Shown here one piece after another: positions 1-9,347 of a DNA stretch of 64,000 bases. The stretch is taken from positions 1-64,000 of the forward strand of contig JADHTB010000014.1 in assembly GCA_016776605.1 (NCBI GenBank), in the 5' to 3' direction. Each line of letters starts with the position of its first letter. The first letter of the stretch is position 1. This stretch comes from Alphaproteobacteria bacterium. Lineage in GTDB: Bacteria > Pseudomonadota > Alphaproteobacteria > GCA-2731375. Below the pieces are notes generated by a model, which was not told the origin of the DNA, searched no databases, and worked only from the letters and a program-made list of their open reading frames with translations. Both the position numbers and the translations under genes were made by a program.

Positions 1-1
1 A

Positions 2-268
2 AGTCCCGATCCAACAGCCCTGGCCGCCCGTTGGGGACGAATTCTGGATCGTCCCGTTGTCACCGGCCCATCAGGCGCCTCAGAGATTGCCCTGGATAAC
101 GCCATGCTGCGTTTTGTCGAGGTCGCGGATGGCCGGGGCGAAGGCCTGGGCGGCGTGGATCTGAAAGTTTCCGACCGTGCCGCCATTCTGGCCGCCGCGG
201 CGGCGCGGGGGTTGCAGGCTACCGGTGATGCCATTGTCGTCTGTGGCACACGCTTTCGGCTGGGCTAG
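2..268 (+). CDS. VOC-family (glyoxalase-like) protein, C-terminal end only
   Basis: An open frame enters from the left edge and ends at TAG 266-268. The 88 visible residues include LRFVEVADGRGEGLGG, then VDLKVSDRAAIL, and close with VVCGTRFRLG. This resembles the last beta-alpha-beta module of VOC/glyoxalase-like (Glyoxalase_3-type) proteins. The start and the metal-binding residues lie outside the window, so no substrate can be proposed. The stop codon TAG is also the first part of a short palindromic element (TAGAGC...), and the convergent binding-protein gene ends only 12 bases further on. Confidence 0.6.
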   Translation, partial: SPDPTALAARWGRILDRPVVTGPSGASEIALDNAMLRFVEVADGRGEGLGGVDLKVSDRAAILAAAAARGLQATGDAIVVCGTRFRLG

Positions 269-290
269 AGCAGTTCCGGGTTATTTGAAA
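267..290. repeat. Partial copy of the short AGAGC palindrome
   Basis: AGAGCAGTTCCGGGTTATT, then TGAA, matches in reverse complement the 31-bp hairpin at 22864-22894, which has the same loop. The distal arm is missing here. The element lies between two convergent genes, contributes to the TAG stop of one and contains the TAA stop of the other (281-283). It looks like a remnant of the family described for the 101-bp units. Confidence 0.5.
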
Positions 291-1906
291 TGCGCGGTAC
301 GGATACCGGACCGGGCGGTGCTGAACGGCCCGGCAAAGGCGGGTTTGTAACCGGCCAGGTTTTGCGCCCCGCCTTGCAATAGGGGCACCGTATGGGTGTA
401 GATCAAGGGCAGCTCTTCATTGATGATGTTTTCCACCGCTGTGTAGAGCTCCAGGCGCTTTTTCCGTTCACGGGTGATGCGGGCTTGTTGGATCAATAAA
501 TCCACCTGCTCGCTGTTATAGCCGGAGCGCAACTGCGTGGACGGCGCCGAGGACAACAGCGAACGGTAAAACCAACCATCGGGATCGGCGCGGTAACTGT
601 TGGCGGATGAATCCGCGTCATATTCGCCGGCCTGGGTGGCCCCTTTGCGGTACTTGTCGCGCAAGACGCTGTTCGGATGTATTTCGTGCGTGACCTTGAA
701 ACCGACCTCCGCCCACATGGCCTGAATGATGTCGCCAGCCTGATGCATGTAGGCGAAATCCTGCCGCGAGACCAGGACGATGGGCGTTTCATGGGCGCTG
801 TGCCGGCGTAACAGGAATTTCGCCTTGTCCGGGTCATATTCCGGTCCGCCTTTTACATCTGGCATATGCCAGGGACTATCAGGTCCATAGAAGCCCTTGG
901 TGACGGTGCCCAGGCCATAGAAGACGGATTGATGGATCGCCTCGCGATCGATGGCATGGGCCGCGGCGGTACGCAAAGCCAGGCCATCTGGATTTTGATA
1001 TGAAAACGGCCCGGTTTTCATATTAAAGCCGATCCAGGCCGTGCCCACCTGCGGCACATTCCAGGTCTGAAATTTATCCCCATGCTGACGGCGGAACCGG
1101 TCGGCATCCGCATAACCAATGTGGTCGATCAAACCGGCTTCGTCGTTTTGCAGGGCAAGCAGCCGGGCGCGGTCCTGTTTTATCGGCAGCCCGACGATGC
1201 CGTCCAGATAGGGCAGGGGATTGCCACGGGCATCGGTCTCGAAATAATTTTCAAAGCGCACCATCTCGGTGCGGTCCCAGGGTTTCCAGGACTTGAACTT
1301 GAACGGGCCGCAGCCAGCCGGGCTTATATCGGCCTGATAGGCGCTGTTGGGGGCAATCAGGTTGCAGGGATAATAGGTTACGTTAGAGAGGAATACCGCG
1401 CTGGGTCTCTCCAATGTGCAGCGCAAGGTATACTTATCGACGACCGTGATCCGTGCGATGTTTTCCAGGCCGGATCGGGCGAAGGTATGGCCGATTTTCG
1501 GATCCATGATCCGTTCGAAATTCCACTTGACCGCCGCCGCGTCCACGTTGGTGCCATTGTGAAAAGTCACGCCCGAGCGCAGTTTGAAGGTATAGGTCCG
1601 CAGGTCGTCGGAGATATCCCATTCGGTCGCGATGCCCGGGGCCGGCTCCATATTCGGTGCAAGATCCAGCAGGCCCTGGGTGGTGGCGGCAAGGGGCTGC
1701 GAGACATTATACATTAGATTTTTGTGAGGATCGATGCCCTGCGCTTCCGAACGGGTGGCAAAGCGTAGGATGCCGCCGCGTTTTGGTAAGGCGGTCGCGG
1801 CACTTGGTAGTCCCGCCATGGCGGTGGCGCCCAGGGCGGCAACGCCGGTCTTCAAGAAGACGCGGCGGCTTTGCTTTTGCGGTGTTATTTCGTCTGCTTC
1901 GGACAT
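281..1906 (-). CDS. ABC transporter substrate-binding protein, family 5 (peptide/opine type), Tat-exported
   Basis: Periplasmic solute-binding protein of the DppA/OppA class, which delivers a peptide or similar ligand to the membrane permeases. I chose the ATG at 1906, giving MSEADEITPQ and then the twin-arginine signal SRRVFLKTG with a hydrophobic stretch and an AxA-type cleavage site. A GTG 18 codons upstream (1960) keeps the frame open but has no ribosome site, and a TATAAT-like -10 (1966-1971) lies against it. Mature landmarks include LRFATRSEAQGIDPHKN and FKLRSGVTFHNG. A close paralogue sits at 6282-7910 with near-identical blocks. The gene is divergent from the two ATPase genes and completes a split importer locus. 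The substrate is unknown. Confidence 0.9.
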   Translation of the reverse strand: MSEADEITPQKQSRRVFLKTGVAALGATAMAGLPSAATALPKRGGILRFATRSEAQGIDPHKNLMYNVSQPLAATTQGLLDLAPNMEPAPGIATEWDISDDLRTYTFKLRSGVTFHNGTNVDAAAVKWNFERIMDPKIGHTFARSGLENIARITVVDKYTLRCTLERPSAVFLSNVTYYPCNLIAPNSAYQADISPAGCGPFKFKSWKPWDRTEMVRFENYFETDARGNPLPYLDGIVGLPIKQDRARLLALQNDEAGLIDHIGYADADRFRRQHGDKFQTWNVPQVGTAWIGFNMKTGPFSYQNPDGLALRTAAAHAIDREAIHQSVFYGLGTVTKGFYGPDSPWHMPDVKGGPEYDPDKAKFLLRRHSAHETPIVLVSRQDFAYMHQAGDIIQAMWAEVGFKVTHEIHPNSVLRDKYRKGATQAGEYDADSSANSYRADPDGWFYRSLLSSAPSTQLRSGYNSEQVDLLIQQARITRERKKRLELYTAVENIINEELPLIYTHTVPLLQGGAQNLAGYKPAFAGPFSTARSGIRTAHFK

Positions 1907-2093
1907 TTGTTCCGTCTTGGTCCCACGATGCCGGCGTTTATACCTGATGCCATAACTCACAGCAAATTATAGTGAAAAACAGATCGGATCTGCGCAGGTA
2001 ACCGCCGTCCCCGCCATTGACAGCCCACCGCTTAGCTGGGAAGCTTTCGGGGCGGCGGGGCAATAAAGAATAACAGGGGGAAGGGGCGGATAC

Positions 2094-3074
2094 GTGGCGG
2101 AACCGGTTCTTGAAATTGACAACCTGAGCGTCCGTTTCAATCTGAAACGCGGTGTGTTGCGCGCGGTTGATGGCGTTTCCTTGAGCATCCACAAGGGCGA
2201 AACATTTGGCTTGGTCGGCGAGAGCGGGTCGGGCAAGACGGTAACTGCGCGCTCGATCATGCGTTTGATCCCGACGCCGCCGGGTGAAATCGCCACGGGT
2301 ACTGTTCGTTTCGAGGGCCGGGATATTTACCAGATGTCCGATCGTGAAATTCGGGAAATCCGCGGACGCCAAATCGCCATGGTGTTCCAGGAACCCATGA
2401 GCGCCCTGAACCCGGTGTTCACCGTCGGTAGCCAGATCGGCGATGTCCTGCGCACCAACATGGGCCTCAGCAAAGCGGAGGCGCGTGAGCGCACGTTGGA
2501 AATGCTGCAACTGGTTGGCATCCCATCGCCCTCCTCGCGGATTGACAGTTATGTGCATGAGTTTTCGGGTGGCATGCGCCAGCGTGTGATGCTGGCCATG
2601 GCTTTGTCTTGCGATCCGACATTTCTGATTGCCGATGAACCGACCACCGCGCTCGACGTTACCATTCAGGCGACGATCCTGGAGCTGATCACCAGTATGA
2701 TCGAACGCTTTGATATGTCGCTGCTGTTCATCACCCATAACCTGGGCGTGGTCGCCCATGCCTGTGACACCATCGGTGTGATGTACGCATCCCACCTGGT
2801 CGAACTGGGGAGCAAGGAAGAGGTGTTCGCCAACCCTCAGCATCCTTATACGATTGGGCTATTGCGGTCGATACCACGGCTGGATGTGCAGGAGAAGTTT
2901 CTGACGCCGATTGATGGCTCTGTCTGCGACATGATGAACCCACCACAGGGTTGTAAATTTCATCCTCGTTGCGGCCAAGCCATGGACGTTTGCCGTGAAC
3001 GTGTTCCTGAACTCAAGGAACTGGCGCCCGGCCATCTCGCCGCCTGCCACCTGCATGACCAGAGTTCGGTTTAG
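2094..3074 (+). CDS. Peptide-type ABC transporter ATP-binding protein (DppD/OppD-like)
   Basis: First of the two cytoplasmic ATPases that power the importer; 326 residues from GTG 2094, which has a purine-rich ribosome site (GGGGAAGGGG) just upstream. Walker A is GESGSGKT (around residues 41-48), the signature is [15 protein letters not shown], and Walker B is [12 protein letters not shown]. The C-terminal oligopeptide-transporter extension has the Cys-rich segment [14 protein letters not shown], where this family can carry an iron-sulfur cluster. It is followed after 10 bases by the second ATPase. The two permease genes that complete the complex are on the opposite strand downstream. Confidence 0.93.
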   Translation: MAEPVLEIDNLSVRFNLKRGVLRAVDGVSLSIHKGETFGLVGESGSGKTVTARSIMRLIPTPPGEIATGTVRFEGRDIYQMSDREIREIRGRQIAMVFQEPMSALNPVFTVGSQIGDVLRTNMGLSKAEARERTLEMLQLVGIPSPSSRIDSYVHEFSGGMRQRVMLAMALSCDPTFLIADEPTTALDVTIQATILELITSMIERFDMSLLFITHNLGVVAHACDTIGVMYASHLVELGSKEEVFANPQHPYTIGLLRSIPRLDVQEKFLTPIDGSVCDMMNPPQGCKFHPRCGQAMDVCRERVPELKELAPGHLAACHLHDQSSV

Positions 3075-3084
3075 GGAGTGTGTC

Positions 3085-4062
3085 ATGAGCGAGAATTTGC
3101 TGGAGGTTAAGAACCTCACCAAACATTTCTCCCTGAACACGGATCTTGTCTCGCGGCTAGCCGGCCGGACACAGACCCTGAAAGCGGTCGATGGCATCAG
3201 TTTTCATATTCGTCAGGGCGAAACCCTGGGCTTGGTGGGTGAATCGGGCTGCGGCAAGTCAACCACGGGGCGGCTGATTACCAGGCTGGTTGAACCAACC
3301 GCGGGCGAGGTCAAGCTGCGTGGCGAAGATATGCTCGATTTTTCGCCCAAGCGTATGCGCCAAACCCGAAAAAATGTTCAGTTGGTGTTCCAAGATCCTT
3401 ATTCCTCCTTGAACCCGCGTAAGACCATCATGCAAATTCTCAGCCGGCCTCTCGAAGTGCACAATCTGGCCAAGTCCTGGCATGAGAAACGGGAGCGGGT
3501 GCTTGAACTGCTGAATTTGGTCGGCCTGGGGTCGGAGCATATTGACCGCTATCCCCACGAATTCTCTGGCGGTCAGCGCCAGCGCGTCGCCATTGCCCGC
3601 GGCCTGTCGGTCAATCCTGAATTGATGATCGGTGACGAACCGGTTTCCGCCCTTGATGTCTCTATCCAGGCACAGATCCTCAATCTTTTCCGCGAACTGC
3701 AGGAAAAATTCAACCTGACCTATCTGTTCATCGCGCATGATTTGAGCGTCATTCGCCACATCAGCGACCGGGTAGCGGTTATGTATGTGGGAAAGATTGT
3801 TGAGAGCGGCCCGGTTGCCACGATCTTTTCTGATCCGCAACACCCTTACACCAAGGCGCTGCTGGCGGCGGTGCCGGAGGCTGATCCGAAAAAACCGCCG
3901 CCCCGGCTCATTCTGAAGGGAGAGGTCGCGACGCCGATCGATCCACCACCCGGCTGCCGCCTACAGGGCCGCTGCCCGATTGCCACCTCGATCTGCGGCG
4001 AGGTCTCACCCGAGCTGGTGACCGTCGATACCGACCATCAGGTCGCCTGCCACCACCTTTGA
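3085..4062 (+). CDS. Peptide-type ABC transporter ATP-binding protein (DppF/OppF-like)
   Basis: Second ATPase of the importer, 325 residues. The open frame extends upstream into the preceding gene, but ATG 3085 has a ribosome site (TTAGGGAG) and gives the usual family start [15 protein letters not shown]. Walker A is GESGCGKST, the signature is [15 protein letters not shown], and Walker B is [12 protein letters not shown]. The C-terminal extension carries [14 protein letters not shown]. The gene ends in TGA just before two tandem 101-bp palindromic elements that separate it from the convergent permease gene. Confidence 0.93.
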   Translation: MSENLLEVKNLTKHFSLNTDLVSRLAGRTQTLKAVDGISFHIRQGETLGLVGESGCGKSTTGRLITRLVEPTAGEVKLRGEDMLDFSPKRMRQTRKNVQLVFQDPYSSLNPRKTIMQILSRPLEVHNLAKSWHEKRERVLELLNLVGLGSEHIDRYPHEFSGGQRQRVAIARGLSVNPELMIGDEPVSALDVSIQAQILNLFRELQEKFNLTYLFIAHDLSVIRHISDRVAVMYVGKIVESGPVATIFSDPQHPYTKALLAAVPEADPKKPPPRLILKGEVATPIDPPPGCRLQGRCPIATSICGEVSPELVTVDTDHQVACHHL

Positions 4063-4072
4063 ATTGCGGCCT

Positions 4073-4173
4073 AGAGCATTTTCATTCTGAAAATGCTCAG
4101 ATCTTTAGAATTAGAGCAATTTTTCCAATCACTTAGAATCGCTTCGCGATTCTCTTTAATTTGGAATTGCTCT
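4073..4173. repeat. 101-bp two-hairpin intergenic element, copy 1
   Basis: The unit runs from AGAGC to GCTCT. Hairpin 1 is GAGCATTTTC-attct-GAAAATGCTC. Hairpin 2 has outer arms AGAGCAATT and AATTGCTCT and an inner stem AGAATCGC-ttc-GCGATTCT. It is followed without spacing by copy 2. It may work as a bidirectional terminator between the convergent dppF-like and dppC-like genes. No open frame or transposase is associated with it. Confidence 0.85.
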
Positions 4174-4274
4174 AGAGCATTTTCATTCTGAAAATGCTCA
4201 GATCTTTAGAATTAGAGCAATTTTTCTAATCACTTAGAGTAGCTTCGCGATTCTCATTAATTCGGAATTGCTCT
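4174..4274. repeat. 101-bp two-hairpin intergenic element, copy 2 (tandem)
   Basis: Exact-length tandem partner of copy 1. One arm of the inner stem has drifted (AGAGTAGC opposite GCGATTCT), which weakens that hairpin. Its last bases CTCTA give, on the other strand, the TAG stop codon of the permease gene (4273-4275). The head-to-tail arrangement at 101-base spacing shows that the unit borders are real. Confidence 0.85.
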
Positions 4275-5223
4275 ATCTTTCTGCAATCCTCGGGTCGAGA
4301 ATATCGCGCAGGCCGTCGCCAAATAGATTAAAGGCCAGCACCGAATAACAAATCGCCAGGCCCGGGAAGATCGCGATCATCGGGTGGCTTTCCATGTGGT
4401 CACGGGCCGCGCTGAGGTCACCGCCCCAATCGGGGGTCGGCGGTGGCGTGCCAAGTCCAAGGAATGACAAGGCCGCAATGATCAGAATGACATAACCCAG
4501 ACGCACGGTGGCATTAACGATCAGCGGCGAGACGCAGTTCGGCAAAATTTCTCGCATCGCAATGAACAAACTACCTTCTCCAACAACATGCGCTGCCTCG
4601 ACATATTCCCGCCTGACTTCGATCAAGGTCGTGCCACGGGTCATACGGGCAATCTCCGGCATGGTGTTCAGGCCGAGTGCAAAGATCAGTATGAGATCAT
4701 TCCAAATGCCTTCGAGCTTCCATTCCCGCGCCAGCGTGATGATTAGCAAGTACAGCAATAAGCCTGGAAAGGCGATAAACCCGTCCACGAAACGCATGGA
4801 AACGGCATCAAATCGGCCGCCAAAATATCCTGAAAACACCCCAAGCGGGATACCCAGGGCCAAGCCGAGCGCCACCGCCGCGATGGCGACAAAGACGGTG
4901 CGTTGTCCACCGTATAGGACGCGGGAATAAATATCCCGGCCGAATTTGTCGGTGCCAAAATAATGCTCCGCGCTGACGGGTGCCAGGCGCTCGCGATAGT
5001 TTGGTTTGGTCGGGTTATGGGTCGCCACCACGGGCGTTAGGAAACAGACGGCGAGCAGCAGAATAATCATGATCGCGCCCATGGTAGCGGTTCTGCTTTT
5101 GAGTAGTTCGTCCAGGGCGTTCTTGCTTACGGTCCGGATGCGGCGGATACGGATCGTCAGCGCGGTATCATCGGCACTGACCGTGTCGACCCGTTGACGT
5201 GACTGCAATTGCTGGTCAATCAT
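4273..5223 (-). CDS. Peptide-type ABC transporter permease (DppC/OppC-like)
   Basis: Inner-membrane permease, 316 residues, starting at ATG 5223 with ribosome site AAAGGGA. An N-terminal cytoplasmic arm precedes the first helix (MGAIMIILLLAVCFLTPVV). The extracellular loop holds the OppC_N-type stretch HYFGTDKFGRDIYSRVLYG, and the coupling motif is EYVEAAHVVGEGSLFIAMRE. Five to six membrane segments are visible. It lies 17 bases downstream of the partner permease gene in one operon with the second binding protein. Its stop codon is formed by the end of a palindromic repeat. Confidence 0.93.
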   Translation of the reverse strand: MIDQQLQSRQRVDTVSADDTALTIRIRRIRTVSKNALDELLKSRTATMGAIMIILLLAVCFLTPVVATHNPTKPNYRERLAPVSAEHYFGTDKFGRDIYSRVLYGGQRTVFVAIAAVALGLALGIPLGVFSGYFGGRFDAVSMRFVDGFIAFPGLLLYLLIITLAREWKLEGIWNDLILIFALGLNTMPEIARMTRGTTLIEVRREYVEAAHVVGEGSLFIAMREILPNCVSPLIVNATVRLGYVILIIAALSFLGLGTPPPTPDWGGDLSAARDHMESHPMIAIFPGLAICYSVLAFNLFGDGLRDILDPRIAER

Positions 5224-5240
5224 GGCATTGTCCCTTTACG

Positions 5241-6191
5241 CTAACCCATACCGACGCGTGGATTTAGTACGCGATACAACAGATCAACCAGCAAATTGAT
5301 CACCACCACCATGACGCCCAAGACCAATACGCCCGCCTGGATCACCGGAAAATCACGCAATTGAATTGATTGAAAGATTGCCTGGCCAATGCCGGGCCAG
5401 GCAAAGATGGATTCCAGCACCACCGTACCGCCTAACAGATTGGCCAGTTGCAGTCCGCTGATGGTGATCGTTGGGATCAACGCGTTGCGCAGGGTGTATT
5501 TGTAGATCACCTTGCGTTCCGGCAGGCCCAGGGAGCGGGCGGTATCGACGTATTCCTTGCTGATTTCATCCAGCATGCTGGAGCGCGTCAGACGGGTGGT
5601 AAAGGCTGCCTGACGAAAACCCACCGCCAGGGCGGGCAGTATCAGATACCATATGCTCTTTCCCGGATCGTCGAAAAATTCGACATAGCCTGATGATGGC
5701 AACCAAGCCAGGTGTAGCGAGAAAAGTAGAATGCACAAGATCGCGAACCAGAATTCCGGAATTGAAATCCCCGCCAGTGAGGTTACCTGGGCTGCGTAGT
5801 CAGTGGGACTGTTACGTCTTACCGCCGCCAGGGTGCCAAGCGGCACGGCTATCAGGACCGATAAAGTGATGCCAACCAGGGCCAGGTACATCGTCGCCGG
5901 GATGCGCTCTATCAATTCGGTATTAACAGGCCGGCGGGTGACCAGGGAATTGCCGAAATCCCCTTGCATGGCCTTGCCGATCCAAATGAAGTATTGCACG
6001 TAAATCGGCTTGTTAAGGCCAAACTCTTCTTCCAGCGCGGCCCGGACCTCCGGGTCTTCGCCTGCTTCGACACCGGCCATGGTGTCGATAACGTCGCCTG
6101 GGAGGGCATGGACAAATCCGAAAACCAGAACTGAAAGGATAAAGATGACCGGAATGATCTGCAGAATTCGATTGATGGTGTAGATGAGCAT
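5241..6191 (-). CDS. Peptide-type ABC transporter permease (DppB/OppB-like)
   Basis: Partner permease, 316 residues from ATG 6191 (MLIYTINRILQIIPVIFIL). A GTG eight codons earlier extends the frame but would precede the typical family start. Typical DppB features are the first helix followed by HALPGDV and a long periplasmic loop with EEFGLNKPIYVQYFIW. The coupling motif is EYVDTARSLGLPERKVIYKY, and the end is YRVLNPRVGMG. It is transcribed after the second binding-protein gene and before the dppC-like gene. Together with the two divergent ATPases it forms a complete importer. Confidence 0.93.
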   Translation of the reverse strand: MLIYTINRILQIIPVIFILSVLVFGFVHALPGDVIDTMAGVEAGEDPEVRAALEEEFGLNKPIYVQYFIWIGKAMQGDFGNSLVTRRPVNTELIERIPATMYLALVGITLSVLIAVPLGTLAAVRRNSPTDYAAQVTSLAGISIPEFWFAILCILLFSLHLAWLPSSGYVEFFDDPGKSIWYLILPALAVGFRQAAFTTRLTRSSMLDEISKEYVDTARSLGLPERKVIYKYTLRNALIPTITISGLQLANLLGGTVVLESIFAWPGIGQAIFQSIQLRDFPVIQAGVLVLGVMVVVINLLVDLLYRVLNPRVGMG

Positions 6192-6281
6192 GTTATAGGC
6201 CCCGCCCAGGCACACCGGCGACGCCTTCGATCATGAAGGCGCCACCGGGCAATGCCGTGCGTCCCTTAATTTACGCTACCG

Positions 6282-7910
6282 TTATTTGTCGAAATAGGCT
6301 GTGCGGATACCGCCGCCGGCAATATTGAACGGACCGGCGAAGGCGGGCTGATAGCCTTTCAGATTTTTGGTCCCAGCCGAGGTTAACGGTACCGCGTGGG
6401 TATAAATCAGCGCGCAGTCTTCGTTGACTTCGCTTTCCACCTCGGTATAGAGCTCCAACCGTTTTTGGAAATCGCGGGTCGCCCGCGCTTCAATGATCAA
6501 CTTGTCAGCTCTTTCGTTCTTGTAGCCTGTGCGCAATTTTGTTGAAGGCGCCGTTGATAGCACGTTGCGGCTATACCAGCCATCAGGCTCGAACCTGTAG
6601 CTGTTGGCGGTTGAATCGATACCATAGTCGCTCTTTTTGTATTTCTGACGCAGGACCGGGTTGTCAAATTTACCATTGGTCGCCTTGAAGCCGGCATCCA
6701 GTAACATCGAATGCACCAGTTCGCCGGAATTGTGCATGTACTCATAGGTATCCCGCGCAACGACTGCGATCGGTGTTCCCATGGCATTCAATTTTCGCAG
6801 GATGAATTTGGATTTTTCCGGGTCGTATTCCTTGACGTTCTTGATCCCGGGCATGTGCCAGGGACTGGAGGTGCTGTAGAAACCAGCGACTGACTCGCTC
6901 AAGCCGTTAAAGACGGCCTGATGGATCGCTTCCCGGTCGATGGCGTGGGCCAGCGCCTGGCGCATCAATTTTCCGTTCGGGTGATCCATCGCAAATGGGC
7001 CGATTTTCGACTGTACCGCAAGGTAGGCGCAGCCGACCTGCGGAATATCCCAGGTGTTGTATTTGTCGCTATTATTTTTCTTGAAAGCGCCGACGTCGGA
7101 ATAGGCCATGTTCTCGATCAGATCGACTTCGCCGGTGCGTAGTGCCGTTAGGCGGACCTTGTCTTCCTTTTTCGGATAGCCTTCGATGGCATCGAGATAG
7201 GGCAACTGGTTGCCAAGCGAATCGGTTTCGAAATAATTCTCGAAGCGTACCATCTCGGTTTTCGCATAGCGCTTCCAACTGACGAATTTGAACGGGCCGC
7301 AACCGATTGGATGGGTGTCGGCCTGATCGGCGCTGTCGGGCGCAATCAGGTTGCAAGGGTAATAGACCACATTGGCCAGGAATACCGCGCTGGGCCCCTT
7401 CAGGCGGATCCGCAAGGTGTACTTGTCGAGCACGGTAATCGTATCGACTTCCTTCAGGCTGCTCCGCGTAAAGGCGTGGCTGGTCTTGGGGTCCATGATA
7501 CGCTCGTAATTCCACTTTACCGCTTCGGCATCGACCGTGCGTCCATTGTGAAATTCCACGCCCTCGCGGATCTTGAAGGTGTAGGTCATCAGATCGTCGG
7601 AAATGGTCCATTCCGAGCCGATACCCGGAACAATTTCCATTTTTGTATTCAGATCAAGCAGCCCCTGTGTTGTCGCGGCCAGCGGATTGGAAACGTAGTA
7701 GATGATGTTACGGTGGGGATCGAGACCGCGTCCGTCAACGCGGGTCGCGAACCGCAAGGTGCCGCCGCGTTTGGGCGCTGCTAGTGCCGTGCCGGGCATG
7801 CTGGCCATTGCCGCCGCGCTTGCCGCCGCCGCCACGCCGGCCGTCGTCGAAGCCAGAAATTCACGCCTGGATTGTTTGCCAAAAGTATTGCTTATTTTTT
7901 TCTCGGACAT
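6282..7910 (-). CDS. ABC transporter substrate-binding protein, family 5, second paralogue, Tat-exported
   Basis: 542 residues from ATG 7910 with ribosome site AAAGGGAG. The twin-arginine signal is SRREFLAST followed by an alanine-rich hydrophobic stretch. The mature protein begins near APKRGGTLRFATRVDGRG. It parallels the protein at 281-1906 along its length (PLAATTQGLLDL, HAIDREAIHQ, AGPF...GGIRTAYF), so the pair arose by duplication. As first gene of the permease operon it is the likely main receptor. The other copy may broaden ligand range. The ligand cannot be deduced from sequence. Confidence 0.92.
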   Translation of the reverse strand: MSEKKISNTFGKQSRREFLASTTAGVAAAASAAAMASMPGTALAAPKRGGTLRFATRVDGRGLDPHRNIIYYVSNPLAATTQGLLDLNTKMEIVPGIGSEWTISDDLMTYTFKIREGVEFHNGRTVDAEAVKWNYERIMDPKTSHAFTRSSLKEVDTITVLDKYTLRIRLKGPSAVFLANVVYYPCNLIAPDSADQADTHPIGCGPFKFVSWKRYAKTEMVRFENYFETDSLGNQLPYLDAIEGYPKKEDKVRLTALRTGEVDLIENMAYSDVGAFKKNNSDKYNTWDIPQVGCAYLAVQSKIGPFAMDHPNGKLMRQALAHAIDREAIHQAVFNGLSESVAGFYSTSSPWHMPGIKNVKEYDPEKSKFILRKLNAMGTPIAVVARDTYEYMHNSGELVHSMLLDAGFKATNGKFDNPVLRQKYKKSDYGIDSTANSYRFEPDGWYSRNVLSTAPSTKLRTGYKNERADKLIIEARATRDFQKRLELYTEVESEVNEDCALIYTHAVPLTSAGTKNLKGYQPAFAGPFNIAGGGIRTAYFDK

Positions 7911-8186
7911 TGGTTATGTCTCCCTTTGCAAGTCACCCTGAATGTGTCGAGGGTCGGTGGAAAAGCCGGCAGCTACAATGTGACTGCCTCCCCCCTTTGC
8001 GCCGTTACCTCAACACGCGTACGCCGTTTTTATCTTATTATGGCAAGTCTAACGAGGGCGGCACGGCAATGGCAAACGAAAACTCCATTGTCCACGGGCG
8101 CGTCTGTCAGGCCGCCGCGTTGTCGTCTCTGGACCGGTTCGTGTAAGCTACGGGCGAAGCGTCCGAGAAAAAGGCAGGATACGGTG

Positions 8187-9335
8187 ATGAAGCATTCCGA
8201 TGATCGCATTCTCACCACCCACGTTGGCAGCCTGCCGCGTCCCGATGATTTGGTCGAATTGCTGCATTTGAAAGACCAGGGCGAAGCCTATGACCCGGCG
8301 GCATTTGATCTATGCGTGGCGACATCCGTCGATGCTATCGTGGCCCGCCAGGTCGCCACCGGCATTGATCTGGTCAGCGATGGCGAAATGAGCAAGATCA
8401 GCTATGCCACCTATCTGAAGGACCGCCTGAACGGCTTCGATGGCACGGCGACGGAAAACCGGGCGGCGGCGGATTTGCTGGATTATATGACCTTTGCCCG
8501 GCGCCTGGTGGAACAGGGCGGCACCGAACGCAGTTTGCAGGGCCCGGCCTGCGATGGTCCGTTATCAGTGCGGGACGAAGCCCCGTTGCAAAAAGACCTG
8601 GCGAATTTTGCCGCGGCGGTAAAGGCCCATTCGCCAACCGAAGGCTTTCTAACCGCGTCCTCGCCCGGCGTGGTTTCGGTTTTTTTGCAGAACCAGTATT
8701 ATCCGGATGACGATGCCTATCTGGAGGCTCTGGCCGGTATTCTGCAGGTGGAGTACGAAGCCATTGTTGCTTCCGGCGCGGTCTTGCAGCTGGATTGCCC
8801 CGATCTGGCCATGGGCCGGCACATTGTGCACCGGAAAAAAACCAACCAGGAATTTCGCAAGGTCGCGGCCCGCCATATTGAAGTTTTAAATGCCGCCACG
8901 GCGAACATTCCGCCCGATTGCATGCGCATCCATCTTTGTTGGGGTAATTATCAGGGGCCCCATCACCACGACATTCCCATATCCGAGATCCTGGATCTGG
9001 TCTACGGCGCCCGGCCCCATGCCATCGCCATGGAAGGGGCCAACCCGCGCCACGAACATGAGTGGGAGGTGTTTGACGAACATCCCTTGCCCGACGGCAA
9101 GGTGGTCATCCCCGGTGTGATTGATTCAACGTCCAATTTTATCGAGCATCCAAAACTGGTGGCCCAGCGGATTTGCCGCTACACGGACAAGGTTGGCCGG
9201 GAACGGGTGATCGCCGGTTCGGACTGTGGTTTCGCGACCTTCGCGGAGCGGCCCGCCGTTGATCCTGATATCGCCTGGGCCAAACTGGCCGCCCTGGTCG
9301 AAGGGGCGGCCATCGCCTCGGAGCAATTATGGTGA
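8187..9335 (+). CDS. Cobalamin-independent methionine synthase-like protein (MetE C-terminal domain family)
   Basis: A 382-residue single-domain member of the MetE C-terminal/UROD-like barrel family. The frame opens far upstream, but ATG 8187 has a ribosome site (GGCAGGA) and gives the family start ILTTHVGSLPRP. Zinc-ligand candidates follow the MetE pattern: HLC in IHLCWGNYQGPHHHD, Glu in AMEGANPRHEHEW, and Cys in IAGSDCGFATF. Full MetE is about twice this length, so the folate-binding N-terminal half is absent. Stand-alone homologues transfer methyl or alkyl groups to thiols, and the physiological acceptor here is unknown. It is divergent from the importer operon. Confidence 0.85.
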   Translation: MKHSDDRILTTHVGSLPRPDDLVELLHLKDQGEAYDPAAFDLCVATSVDAIVARQVATGIDLVSDGEMSKISYATYLKDRLNGFDGTATENRAAADLLDYMTFARRLVEQGGTERSLQGPACDGPLSVRDEAPLQKDLANFAAAVKAHSPTEGFLTASSPGVVSVFLQNQYYPDDDAYLEALAGILQVEYEAIVASGAVLQLDCPDLAMGRHIVHRKKTNQEFRKVAARHIEVLNAATANIPPDCMRIHLCWGNYQGPHHHDIPISEILDLVYGARPHAIAMEGANPRHEHEWEVFDEHPLPDGKVVIPGVIDSTSNFIEHPKLVAQRICRYTDKVGRERVIAGSDCGFATFAERPAVDPDIAWAKLAALVEGAAIASEQLW

Positions 9336-9347
9336 CCGGGGAAAATC

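Noticed and set aside
1966..1994. Promoter for the first binding-protein gene
   Set aside because: A good TATAAT is present on the minus strand, but no acceptable -35 lies at 16-18 bases. Mentioned only in the gene entry.
4073..4274. CRISPR-like tandem repeat
   Set aside because: Two abutting 101-bp palindromic units without spacers and without cas genes; the same unit is dispersed elsewhere as single copies.
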